Shown here piece after piece: positions 1 to 8,140 of a stretch of 38,884 nucleotides of DNA. Source of the DNA: Gammaproteobacteria bacterium. Its GTDB lineage: Bacteria; Pseudomonadota; Gammaproteobacteria; Steroidobacterales; Steroidobacteraceae. Both the position numbers and the translations under genes were made by a program. The stretch spans positions 1-38,884 of the forward strand of contig JAHEAZ010000022.1 in NCBI GenBank assembly GCA_024642505.1, in the 5' to 3' direction. Each line of letters starts with the position of its first letter. The first letter of the stretch is position 1. The notes below the pieces were generated by a model that worked only from the letters and a program-made list of their open reading frames with translations, was not told where the DNA came from and ran no database searches.

Positions 1-28
1 AACGAACCGCGTCGGAACTGGAGCGGCC

Positions 29-628
29 ATGGCTAGGATCAAACCCCTGGATCTGCAAGATCTTCCCGAGGCGGCCCGCCACAACCTCGAATACGCCAAG
101 ACACTGATGGGGTTTACGCCCAACGATGTGTTGACGATGGCGCGTTGGCCGGAATTTCTGGAGGCAGCCAAGCACCTGGTGGACGTGGTCTATGGGCCGG
201 GAGAGCTGGATCCCGACCTGAAGAGAATGATCGCCACCATCGTCAGCGGTACTTCTGGTTGCCGCTACTGCCAAGCCCACACGGCGCATGGTGCGGTCAG
301 AATGGCCGGAGCCAACGAAGCCAGGATCGCCGCGGTGTGGGAGTTTCAAACCAGTGATCTGTTTACCCCCGCCGAACGGGCCGCCCTGCACCTGGCGATG
401 GCCGCCGCGCAACAGCCGAACGCAGCAACGGACGAGCATTTTCGTGAGCTGGAGAAGTACTTTTCCACCCGAGCCATCATGGAAATCATGGGCATGATCT
501 GCCTGATAGGATTTCTGAATCGCTGGAACGATACCGTGGCCACTGAACTGGAGGACGCTCCGTTCAACTTCGCCAACAACATGTACGACGCGTCGATTTG
601 GTCGGCTGGCAAACATCGGCGGGAATAG
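29..628 (+). CDS. AhpD-like / carboxymuconolactone decarboxylase family protein
   Basis: This is a 199-residue all-helical protein of the AhpD/CMD superfamily (peroxidase-related enzymes). The diagnostic segment is SGCRYCQAHTAHG near residues 75-87. It has the CxxC redox pair followed by a His three residues on, as in AhpD, where the pair reduces peroxides or a partner peroxiredoxin. The ATG has a GGAG about seven bases upstream. The gene stands alone in what is visible, and anything upstream lies outside the window. The family assignment is firm from the motif. A true peroxidase role, as opposed to another CMD-fold activity, cannot be told from sequence. No signal peptide is seen, so the protein is probably cytoplasmic. 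Confidence 0.85.
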   Translation: MARIKPLDLQDLPEAARHNLEYAKTLMGFTPNDVLTMARWPEFLEAAKHLVDVVYGPGELDPDLKRMIATIVSGTSGCRYCQAHTAHGAVRMAGANEARIAAVWEFQTSDLFTPAERAALHLAMAAAQQPNAATDEHFRELEKYFSTRAIMEIMGMICLIGFLNRWNDTVATELEDAPFNFANNMYDASIWSAGKHRRE

Positions 629-814
629 AAGGGATTCGTGGGCCTGCGCCCGCGGACCGAGGTGGATTCACTGTGTCCGACACGGGCCACGACTAATGGA
701 GGTCGGCGCGCGCGGCAATCAGGCGCGGTAGGGTATGGATTTCCCGCCGCCGGCACCATCATCCTGCAATTCATTCCGGCAAGCGGACGGGCATGACGCG
801 TCAGATGCCGCGGT

Positions 815-1951
815 TTAGCGGCTAACGGGGCGCGACTCCGCGACCTGTAGCAGGATCGCCTCGAGGAGCGCGGCGCGGGGGAAGGGGACAGAGTCTGGGC
901 GCGCGCCCAGCACCGGATGCACGGATTCGACGTCGATCGCGGCCGACCAGTGATCCGCGTCCAGATAGCCGAGCAGCGTCGACCCGGGGATCAGCGCATC
1001 CCGGGCGAGCAACTGGCCGTCATTCCGGCGATCGTATCGTAGGAGGAGTTTCCAGGGCGTCGCGAGGGCGCCGGCAACGCGCTCCCGTGTAGTGAATGCC
1101 GCAACCGAAAAGTACCGGACATGGCTCGGCAGCGGGTTGTTGGCCAGCCAGTCACGACGGGTCTCTTCTCGCAGGCTGTCGAGGACCCCACCGTCACCAG
1201 GCGGACAACGGCTGCTCGGGATCCAATCGACAAGCAGGTCGTAGGCGCCGCCAGCCTGTCCCGCCAGCGGCGACCCGGCGATGGCACCGGCGACGCTGAC
1301 AACGCTCTCGACGCGCGCAGCGGCATCCGGATACCGGACGAGAAACTCCAAGATGTCGTTGGCGCCCTTGGAGTAGCCGATCAGCACCACGGACCCTTCC
1401 TCGCCCGGCGGCGAATCCGAGAACCGGGCGGCGATCTGGCCTGCGTTGTACTCCGAGCCGGATCGCCCGCTGACCGTGATTGTCGAGATCCGGTACCCCG
1501 ACTCAACTAGCGCCGCTGCGGCGTTATTGAAGGGCCGTGCTTCGTCGCCCAGACACTCGCTGAATGCACCGGTCACGAGGTAGATCTGCGGCGACCGATC
1601 CGCTTCCGGTAGTGGCCTGCGCTCGGTCGGCGGTTCGTCCGCGAGATGCCAGAGCCAGTCGGAACAGTCCCGGTCCTGGCCGTTCGCGGAACGCTCATTA
1701 GCAAGCACCCCGCAGAAAATATCGCGAAATCTGGCCCGACCATCGAGTACCGAGGTCCCCGCTGACCTCGCCGACTGCGGCCCGGGCAGGGAAATGAGCT
1801 CCTCACGCGTCGGCAGGCTCACGCAGCCCGACAGCGTACCGGCGAGCAGAATGAACAGTCCTGCGAGACGCACCAAGGTCACTGCGGCTCGCCTGCCGAC
1901 GGATCGATCGGTCGAACGTCTGAACAGGAGACCTCTACGAGCGAAGCACAC
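815..1951 (-). CDS. Putative lipoprotein with alpha/beta-hydrolase fold
   Basis: The protein starts with an Arg-rich n-region, then a hydrophobic stretch ending in a lipobox (LSGC, Cys about 43 from the GTG at 1951), so it is probably a lipoprotein. The core carries VVLIGYSKGAND, a GxSxG nucleophile elbow with Ser near 194, inside an alpha/beta-hydrolase-like region (about residues 120-320). This suggests an esterase, lipase or thioesterase of unknown substrate. The start is uncertain. An internal GTG at 1882 gives a tidier lipoprotein signal and has AGGCGAG upstream. Several cysteines in the mature part (about 80, 96, 133) could form disulfides. The gene is divergent from the phospholipase D-type lipoprotein, so the two may share a control region. 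Confidence 0.7.
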   Translation of the reverse strand: MCFARRGLLFRRSTDRSVGRRAAVTLVRLAGLFILLAGTLSGCVSLPTREELISLPGPQSARSAGTSVLDGRARFRDIFCGVLANERSANGQDRDCSDWLWHLADEPPTERRPLPEADRSPQIYLVTGAFSECLGDEARPFNNAAAALVESGYRISTITVSGRSGSEYNAGQIAARFSDSPPGEEGSVVLIGYSKGANDILEFLVRYPDAAARVESVVSVAGAIAGSPLAGQAGGAYDLLVDWIPSSRCPPGDGGVLDSLREETRRDWLANNPLPSHVRYFSVAAFTTRERVAGALATPWKLLLRYDRRNDGQLLARDALIPGSTLLGYLDADHWSAAIDVESVHPVLGARPDSVPFPRAALLEAILLQVAESRPVSR

Positions 1952-2026
1952 ACGATATTTGGCGACTTCATCATCCTGTAAATCTCCCGGGGCCTCCCGA
2001 GCGTTAGCCCCGGATCGTAGCGGATC

Positions 2027-2035
2027 GGGGGGGGG
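2027..2035. repeat. Homopolymeric G9 tract between divergent genes
   Basis: Nine consecutive G residues lie between the hydrolase lipoprotein (- strand) and the phospholipase D-like gene (+ strand). Such tracts are prone to slipped-strand length change. Here it is outside coding sequence, so any effect would be on promoter spacing. No function is shown. Confidence 0.5.
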
Positions 2036-2151
2036 CGCCGGTCAAATGGCGGTGCCAATGTCCTGTACAGTTGCCGCCGCGCGCTGGATTCTGGCGGCAC
2101 TTGCCGCTATTTTCTAGCGCACTCGGTTGCCCGCGACGGGGAGTAGGTGAA

Positions 2152-3795
2152 TTGTGCCATTTAGTGACCGGCCAAAGGCCTTCGGCGTTCCACGCCAATC
2201 GAGCAGGCGCTCGACTCGGCCCGCGGGCGGTGGCGATTGTCGTGGGCTGCGCTGCGGGAGTGCTGGCCGGATGCGCGGCCGGACCACCGAACGCAAGCGA
2301 TGACAGCGGTCCGGCCCTCGCGAGCTTCATCGACGAGACCCGGTCCAGCTCGGTGCTCGGCGCGGATGCTCGTTTCGTCGGCAGTCCGCTCGAGGATGTC
2401 GGGCTATCCGGGCTGTTCGCGGTGCGTGACCCGGCCGAATGCAGTGTTGCAGTCCTGGAGGGAGGCGAGGAGTCCTTTGCAGCGCGGATGGATGCCCTGA
2501 AGCGAGCGAAGAAGTCGATCCGTATCCAGGCCCTCGTATTCAAGGGCGACGAGTCGGGACTGCGCATCGCGGAGGTGCTTAAGCAGAAAAGGGCCGAGGG
2601 ACTCGACGTGCGCATCATCGTGGACGCATTCTCGAATCCCTGGCTGCAGACGCAGTGGCTGTTCTTCGACCTCAAGCAGCATGGCATCGAGGTCGAGGGC
2701 TATGAAGCACTCGCGCTGCAATGGCTCAACGAGGTGCCGATCCCCAAGCTCGTGCCGCACGCCGAGCCGGACCAACTCAACAAGCGATTCCACGAGAAGA
2801 TGTGGATCATCGATGGAGAAACCGACCATGCCGTTGCCGTGACCGGAGGGCTGAACGTCGGCAACGAGTACTTCCGGGTCAACCCGGCCGATCCCGACGC
2901 CTACTGGCGCGATCAGGATGTCGTGTTGCATGGCCAGATCATCGCCGACCTGGTGACGGCGTTCGACCGCAACTTCGACTATTTCGTCGGCATCAAGGAA
3001 GCCAAGGGTATCCTCAACACCAACCTGTACTGGGACGCGACCCGTCAGGTTCTCGACAAGACCGGCAAGGTTCCGGTTCATTACTCCACCGACCCGGAAC
3101 TGGTCAGCAATGTTTTCGCGCTGGAATCGAGGACGCCGCAGCTGAACTTCCGCCCGGCGACATGCCGCTTCCTGCAGAGCCGGCCTCGCTACAAGGAATC
3201 CTACATCCAGCAGGCCTACGTGAAGCTGATCGAGCGAGCCGAGACCGAGGTGCTCATTGCCAACGCCTACTTCGTGCCGACGCCCTCCATCGCCACGGCC
3301 CTGAAGGATGCAGCGCAGCGCTGCGTCGCCGTCAAACTGATCTCAAACAGCCCGGAGACCAACGACCTGCCGGAAATCAGCATGGTGGGGAGGGGGCATT
3401 ACAAGGACCTGCTGGCGGTCAACGGCTCACCAGAGGTCGCCGCCTGCACGACGCAGGACGCCGGTATCCGGATCTGGGAATGGGTCGGCCAGGCGGTGGA
3501 CGAGCCAGCCCGCAGCCAGGGCACCATGCATTCGAAGTACGCCGTTGTGGACGGCATGCGCAGCCTGGTGGGCTCGTATAACCTCGACCCCCGCAGCGAA
3601 AAGCTCAACAGCGAGACCGCGTTGGTGTTCGAGCAGGCGGAGTTGTCCGGGCGATTGCGTGAGGCATTCCTGTCGAACGACCTGAGATACGGCCGCGAGG
3701 TGACGCCGGAGCGGGCTGCCGAGTTCGCGGATCCCGAGGAAGTCATCTATCAGTTCCGGAAGACGATCGGTCGGCTGTTCGAGGACTCCCTGTGA
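2152..3795 (+). CDS. Phospholipase D-family lipoprotein (cardiolipin synthase-like)
   Basis: The protein has two PLD catalytic motifs: HEKMWIID (His214, Lys216, Asp221) and HSKYAVVD (His460, Lys462, Asp467). Each is the HxKxxxxD signature of the bilobed PLD superfamily, which transfers phosphatidyl groups or hydrolyses phosphodiesters. A hydrophobic segment ending in LAGC marks a lipoprotein signal, so the enzyme should be membrane-anchored outside the cytoplasm. The best start is a TTG at 2152 preceded by GGGGAGTAGGTGA; a GTG at 2164 is an alternative. At about 547 residues it is longer than typical ClsA/B, but it keeps the GSYNLDPRS segment after the second HKD motif. Cardiolipin synthesis or phospholipid scavenging are both possible. 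Confidence 0.85.
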   Translation: MCHLVTGQRPSAFHANRAGARLGPRAVAIVVGCAAGVLAGCAAGPPNASDDSGPALASFIDETRSSSVLGADARFVGSPLEDVGLSGLFAVRDPAECSVAVLEGGEESFAARMDALKRAKKSIRIQALVFKGDESGLRIAEVLKQKRAEGLDVRIIVDAFSNPWLQTQWLFFDLKQHGIEVEGYEALALQWLNEVPIPKLVPHAEPDQLNKRFHEKMWIIDGETDHAVAVTGGLNVGNEYFRVNPADPDAYWRDQDVVLHGQIIADLVTAFDRNFDYFVGIKEAKGILNTNLYWDATRQVLDKTGKVPVHYSTDPELVSNVFALESRTPQLNFRPATCRFLQSRPRYKESYIQQAYVKLIERAETEVLIANAYFVPTPSIATALKDAAQRCVAVKLISNSPETNDLPEISMVGRGHYKDLLAVNGSPEVAACTTQDAGIRIWEWVGQAVDEPARSQGTMHSKYAVVDGMRSLVGSYNLDPRSEKLNSETALVFEQAELSGRLREAFLSNDLRYGREVTPERAAEFADPEEVIYQFRKTIGRLFEDSL

Positions 3796-3807
3796 ATGGC
3801 CGATCAC

Positions 3808-3828
3808 CGCCGGCCGTCCCAGCCGGCG
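3808..3828. terminator. GC-rich hairpin between convergent genes
   Basis: A perfect 7-bp inverted repeat (CGCCGGC and GCCGGCG with a 7-base loop) lies between the PLD-like gene (+) and the acyl-CoA dehydrogenase gene (-), which converge here. There is no U-tract, so this is only a candidate transcription end. Confidence 0.35.
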
Positions 3829-3867
3829 CCGCGATGCTCGGCACGCGACCAGTCAAAAGGATTGCGC

Positions 3868-5658
3868 CTAAGTCGTAATCACCCCGGCGCAGGCGAGAAG
3901 TTCACGCTGTAGCGCCGCCATCGCATCACGATCAATGGAAGGCCGGCAGATCAAAGCCAGCGCAGCCTGTTGCTGGACCGGCGTCGCCGATGCCTGGCCG
4001 TGCAGTGCGACCGCATATTCGCTCACGTCCTGGACGAACACGGCGAACATCCGGTCGACGTGCGCTTCCTGCAGTCCCACGCAGGCAGAGGTCGTGCCTT
4101 CGCGCGCGCCATCCGGCGCGCCGTCGATCACCAGCGCTGCCGCCTCGCCGATCAGCTGCGCATACACGACCTGCGTGAAAATCTGTCCGACAGTCAGCAG
4201 GAAGTCTAGATCCCTGGCCTGCTCGCCCTGTGGGCCCGCCGTGGCCATCATCCGCCCGAAAGCTTCGACCTGCCCCAGGAAGGTCTTGACGTTTGGCAGG
4301 TGAGCGAACCGCGCGAACGCGGGGCGCCAGTCGCGGAAGCCGATGCGTGACAGGCCGCTCGCCGGTCCCTGGGCAAACAGGAACGCGTCATCCGCCGGAT
4401 CCAGCCGCACCGGTACGTCCGGGTAGGCCACCGACTTGCCCATGGCTGCCGCGGCGTATGCTGGCAGGAACTTGAGTACGAGAGCCAGGTTGACGTGCAC
4501 CGTTCCCTCGAGCTTTGGCAGCGTGCGAATGTGATGCGTCGCCTGCTCGAAGTAGGTGTCTTTCTCGAAGCCTTTGGCCGCGATCACCTCCCAGAGAAGA
4601 TCAATCACGCGTTCACCCTCGCTTGTCACCTTCATCTTGGCAATCGGATTGAAGAGCAGGTACCTACGGTCCTGGTCCGAAGCTGAACGCTCGTAGTCGG
4701 AACAGCGCGCGCTGTAGAGCTTCATGGCAAGCAAGCGGACGTAGGCATCTGCGACCAACCGCCGTACGTGCGGGAAGTCAGTGACTTGCGTGCCGTAGAG
4801 CACGCGACGCCCGGCGTGTCGGAGCGCCTCAACGAATGCATGCTCGGCAATGCCGATGCTGGCCCAGGCAAGCTGCACCTTGCCGACGTTGACAGTGGCG
4901 AGTGCCGCGTCCCACGCAGCCTTGCCGGTATGCAGCACGTCCTGCGGCGTGACCGGGTAGTCCTCGAGATGAAATTCCGCCACGTACATCTGCCCATGGA
5001 TTACGTTGCGCGCCAGTCGGTAGGCAGGGTGTGCGGGGTCGACCAGGAAAAACACGTAGTCGTCTGCCGGGTTCGCGGAATCGCCCTGCGGCTGCCTTAC
5101 GCGGCCGAACACCGCAATGCGGGCGGCGCAGTTACCGTTGCCAATGTAGTACTTTTCGCCACTGGCTCGCCAGCCAGTCCCGTCTGGCACCAGCACCATA
5201 TCGGTGGAATAGATGTCCGCACCATGCTCGCGCTCGGAGAGTCCGAATCCGAATACCCCGCCGTGTGCGAGAAGCCTGCCGACCAGCGCCTTCGCCTCCT
5301 CATTGCCGCTCATCCAGACCGGGCCCAGGCCCAGTACCGTCACCTGCCACGCATACCAGTGCTCGAGTGAGTACCAGGCGAGGAGTTCGCTCAGGTCGTT
5401 ATTGCGCGCCGTGTCCCAGCGGGCATTCGACCCGTTGTCGATCAGCCGGCCGACCTGGGTTGGCGTGCCGAATGTAGCGAAGATTGCCTCCCGCGCGAGC
5501 AATTCCAGGAAGTCCTCGTACCAGACGGCTTCATGGAATTCCTGCTTGAGAGTCGAGTGGCCCTTCGCCTCGAAGAAATCGCGGACCGCCAGCAGCGCCC
5601 GTCGGGTGCGGTCGTCGTAGCGGGATGCATCGTAGGTCTTTGGGTCAAACAGCAGCAT
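3868..5658 (-). CDS. Acyl-CoA dehydrogenase family protein
   Basis: This 596-residue flavoprotein belongs to the acyl-CoA dehydrogenase/oxidase superfamily. The middle-domain signature is visible around residues 140-165 (GLSEREHGADIYST, in the place of the usual LTEP-GSD segment). The C-terminal helical part carries LPKLEGTVHVN. It is longer than the common 380-residue dehydrogenases, like VLCAD/ACAD9-type or acyl-CoA-oxidase-like relatives. It should form a trans-2-enoyl-CoA with FAD, but chain-length preference cannot be read. The ATG has AGGAA upstream. It is a single gene on the - strand, with the RIO kinase gene 177 bp upstream. No electron-transfer flavoprotein gene is near. Confidence 0.8.
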   Translation of the reverse strand: MLLFDPKTYDASRYDDRTRRALLAVRDFFEAKGHSTLKQEFHEAVWYEDFLELLAREAIFATFGTPTQVGRLIDNGSNARWDTARNNDLSELLAWYSLEHWYAWQVTVLGLGPVWMSGNEEAKALVGRLLAHGGVFGFGLSEREHGADIYSTDMVLVPDGTGWRASGEKYYIGNGNCAARIAVFGRVRQPQGDSANPADDYVFFLVDPAHPAYRLARNVIHGQMYVAEFHLEDYPVTPQDVLHTGKAAWDAALATVNVGKVQLAWASIGIAEHAFVEALRHAGRRVLYGTQVTDFPHVRRLVADAYVRLLAMKLYSARCSDYERSASDQDRRYLLFNPIAKMKVTSEGERVIDLLWEVIAAKGFEKDTYFEQATHHIRTLPKLEGTVHVNLALVLKFLPAYAAAAMGKSVAYPDVPVRLDPADDAFLFAQGPASGLSRIGFRDWRPAFARFAHLPNVKTFLGQVEAFGRMMATAGPQGEQARDLDFLLTVGQIFTQVVYAQLIGEAAALVIDGAPDGAREGTTSACVGLQEAHVDRMFAVFVQDVSEYAVALHGQASATPVQQQAALALICRPSIDRDAMAALQRELLACAGVITT

Positions 5659-5835
5659 GGGATTTCCTGCGTTCCTGACTCATCCGGTCAACCGTATGGA
5701 TATTGGAACGGAAGCGGCCGGTTCGGTGGATCCGTAGGATCCGCGGTCGGGTACGCGACGAGCCGGCGCAGCCCATGAGCGTTACCGAAAGGCCCGCCGT
5801 CAGGAACAGCGGATTGACCGATACTCGAGCCTGCG

Positions 5836-6828
5836 CTAGCCACCCTGCCGCAGCTGACGCTGGATCGCCTCCTCGCGCGCATCCTCGATGACCAGCATCA
5901 GCGCGTCCGGATCCGCTGCGGTTGCTTCAGCGGCGTAGATGCCAGTCAGCAGGCTATCGGGCAGCAGTTCCCCCTGTTCGAACAGCGACCACATCTCGGC
6001 GGCGAACTCGGTGTCCAACAGCTCCGGGGCGAAGCGGCCGAGTGTCGTGCGCAGGTTGTTGACGTCGCGCGCGAGCATCGCCTTCGCGCCATTGTTGCCG
6101 GCCGCGTTGACAGCCTGCGGCAGGTCAATGATGACGGGCCCATCGGGCGCGACCAGCACGTTGAACTCCGACAAGTCTCCATGGATGAGCCCGAGGCTCA
6201 GCATGCGGACCACCTGCTGTATCAGCAAGCAGTGGTATTGGCGCGCGGTTTCGGGTGCGAGTTCCACTTCGCCCAGGCGCGGCGCGGGTTCACCATCCGC
6301 GTCGGCGACAAGCTCCATGATCAGCACGCCATCGAAGTAGCCGTAAGGCCTGGGTACACGTACGCCGGCGGCGGTGAGCTGGTATAGCGCATTCACTTCG
6401 GCGTTCTTCCACGACGCTTCCTGTTCCCTGCGGCCGAATTGCGTGCTCTTGGCCATGGCGCGGGCTTGCCGGCTGCCGCGTACCTTGCGGCCTTCCTGGT
6501 ACTGCGTGCGTTTCTGGAAGCTGCGCTGCGCCATGTTGCGGTAGACCTTGGCGCAGCGCGTGCTGTGGCCCGAGCGCACCAGATAAACAGTGGCCTCCTT
6601 GCCGCTCTTCAGCGGCCGGAGTACTTCGTCTATCACGCCATCGTCTATCAGGAGTTGCAGGCCGGCAGGGGTCTTCATGGCTTCCGTGAGTGCGGGACCG
6701 CAGGTACGGAACCGAGGCAGGCGATCATACAGATCGGGTGTGTCATGGGTACGCCTTGTGATCCGGGTCCGCGATCCCTGGCTCGAACGCTGCGGCAGAC
6801 GCGATCGTAGTTTGGTGGCAGACAACAT
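5836..6828 (-). CDS. RIO-family serine protein kinase
   Basis: This is an atypical protein kinase of the RIO1-like group. The glycine loop is replaced by SGKEATVYLV (about 75-84), and the ATP-site Lys is in CAKVYR (about 94). The catalytic loop is HGDLSEFNVL (His216, Asp218, Asn223), and the metal Asp is in VIIDLPQAV (about 235), as in the RIO signature where DFG is lost. RIO proteins act in ribosome maturation in archaea and eukaryotes; the bacterial copies are poorly understood. The start at 6828 (ATG) has AGGG about ten bases upstream and gives 330 residues; a longer TTG frame begins at 6861. The N-terminal 50 residues are basic and look unstructured. A strong AT-rich promoter island lies immediately upstream. 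Confidence 0.85.
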   Translation of the reverse strand: MLSATKLRSRLPQRSSQGSRTRITRRTHDTPDLYDRLPRFRTCGPALTEAMKTPAGLQLLIDDGVIDEVLRPLKSGKEATVYLVRSGHSTRCAKVYRNMAQRSFQKRTQYQEGRKVRGSRQARAMAKSTQFGRREQEASWKNAEVNALYQLTAAGVRVPRPYGYFDGVLIMELVADADGEPAPRLGEVELAPETARQYHCLLIQQVVRMLSLGLIHGDLSEFNVLVAPDGPVIIDLPQAVNAAGNNGAKAMLARDVNNLRTTLGRFAPELLDTEFAAEMWSLFEQGELLPDSLLTGIYAAEATAADPDALMLVIEDAREEAIQRQLRQGG

Positions 6829-6873
6829 TCTGCGAGACCCTGGCCGCGTTCCGAGAAACAAAAGTAGTTATAT

Positions 6874-6879
6874 ATTATA
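6874..6879 (-). promoter_or_regulatory. Candidate -10 box (TATAAT) for the RIO kinase gene
   Basis: A perfect TATAAT on the - strand lies in an AT-only island (about 6857-6916) that contrasts with the GC-rich surroundings. It would start transcription near 6867, giving a leader of about 40 bases before the ATG at 6828. No good -35 hexamer lies at 16-18 bp; TTGTAT occurs at 14 bp. Confidence 0.5.
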
Positions 6880-7000
6880 AATTATTGAAAAATATACAAT
6901 ATATCTTAATATTTTCCTGCGCGCCCATGGGTTCGGGCGTCGCAGCGCCGTCCAGCGACGGCAATCTGCGCGGCGGTGCAGCCGGCGGGTAGGACGGTGG

Positions 7001-8128
7001 CTACTTCAGCAGCATCAGGAACACGCCGGCAGCCACGGCCGAGCCGATGACGCCGGCGACGTTCGGTCCCATGGCCGGCATGAGCGGGTTGACCCGCCCG
7101 CCCGTTTCCCTCGACACGAAGCTTTGCACGACGCGCGCGGACATCGGCACAGCGGAGACTCCTGCCGCCCCGATACACGGATTGATCTTCCTGTCGTCAC
7201 GCAGGAACAGATTGAGCAGCTTGGCCAGCAGGATGCCGCCTGCCGTACTGAATGAGAACGCCACCGCGCCGAGCACCAGGATCATCAGCGTGTTCCAGTT
7301 CAGGAAATTCGCCGCACTCATGGTCGCGCCGACTGCCAGTCCGAGCAGGATCGTGACGATGTCGATCATCGGACCGCCCGCGGTCTTCTTCAGGCGTTCC
7401 GTGACGCCCGATTCCCTCAGCAGGTTGCCAAACATCAACATGCCGAGCAACGGGGCGGCCGCCGGGACGGCAAGCGACGCCAGCAGGCCGGTCACGATCG
7501 GGAACAGGATTACCGCCCGCCGGGAAACGGGGGTCGCCTGCGGCATCTCGATCGCACGCTCATGTTTGGTGGTGAGCAGACGCATGATCGGCGGCTGGAT
7601 GATGGGCACCAGCGACATGTAGCTGTAGGCAGCAACTGCCACCGGGCCCAGCAGGTGTGGCGCCAGCTGGATGGTGAGGAAGATCGACGTCGGGCCATCC
7701 GCGCCGCCGATGATGCCGATCGAAGCGGCCTCCTGTGCGGTAAAGCCGAGCAGGTAGAACGCGCCGGCCGCGGCGACGAAGATCCCCAGCTGTGCGGCCG
7801 CGCCCAGCAGGAAGGTGATGGGCCGGCCCAGCAGCGGGCGGAAGTCGGTGAGGGTCCCGACACCGACGAAGATCAGTGGCGGCAGCAACTCGGTCCGTAT
7901 TCCGGCGTTGTAGATCAGCGCCATGATTCCATCGCCGTAGGAACTCAGGTCGGCCAGCGGCAGGTTGGCCAGGAATGCCCCGAAACCGATGGGAATCAGC
8001 AGCAGGGGTTCATAGCCCCTGGCGATCGCCAGGTAGATGAGCGTAGCAGCCACCACGAACATGACCAGATTGCCGATCGCAAGGTGGGCGATACCCGATG
8101 TCTGTACGATCTCCATGAAGAGGTCCAC
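7001..8128 (-). CDS. oadB: Na+-translocating decarboxylase beta subunit
   Basis: This is a polytopic membrane protein of 375 residues, the sodium-pumping subunit of the oxaloacetate/methylmalonyl-CoA/glutaconyl-CoA decarboxylase family. The two sodium-site signatures are present: GGADGPTSIF with the essential Asp (about 144), and NPCIGAAGVSAVPMSARV with Asn316 and Ser325. It decarboxylates the carboxybiotin delivered by the alpha subunit and exports Na+. The start is a GTG at 8128 with GAGGAG about eight bases upstream, placed at the end of oadA. It is the last gene of the crotonase-ligase-oadG-oadA-oadB run, 12 bp after oadA. Its length is close to the family's usual size. Confidence 0.93.
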   Translation of the reverse strand: MDLFMEIVQTSGIAHLAIGNLVMFVVAATLIYLAIARGYEPLLLIPIGFGAFLANLPLADLSSYGDGIMALIYNAGIRTELLPPLIFVGVGTLTDFRPLLGRPITFLLGAAAQLGIFVAAAGAFYLLGFTAQEAASIGIIGGADGPTSIFLTIQLAPHLLGPVAVAAYSYMSLVPIIQPPIMRLLTTKHERAIEMPQATPVSRRAVILFPIVTGLLASLAVPAAAPLLGMLMFGNLLRESGVTERLKKTAGGPMIDIVTILLGLAVGATMSAANFLNWNTLMILVLGAVAFSFSTAGGILLAKLLNLFLRDDRKINPCIGAAGVSAVPMSARVVQSFVSRETGGRVNPLMPAMGPNVAGVIGSAVAAGVFLMLLK

Positions 8129-8140
8129 GCTGGGTACTCC

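Noticed and set aside
629-814. Open frames across the gap after the AhpD-like gene
   Set aside because: They run over the end of the AhpD-like gene in the wrong frame, with no recognisable motif.
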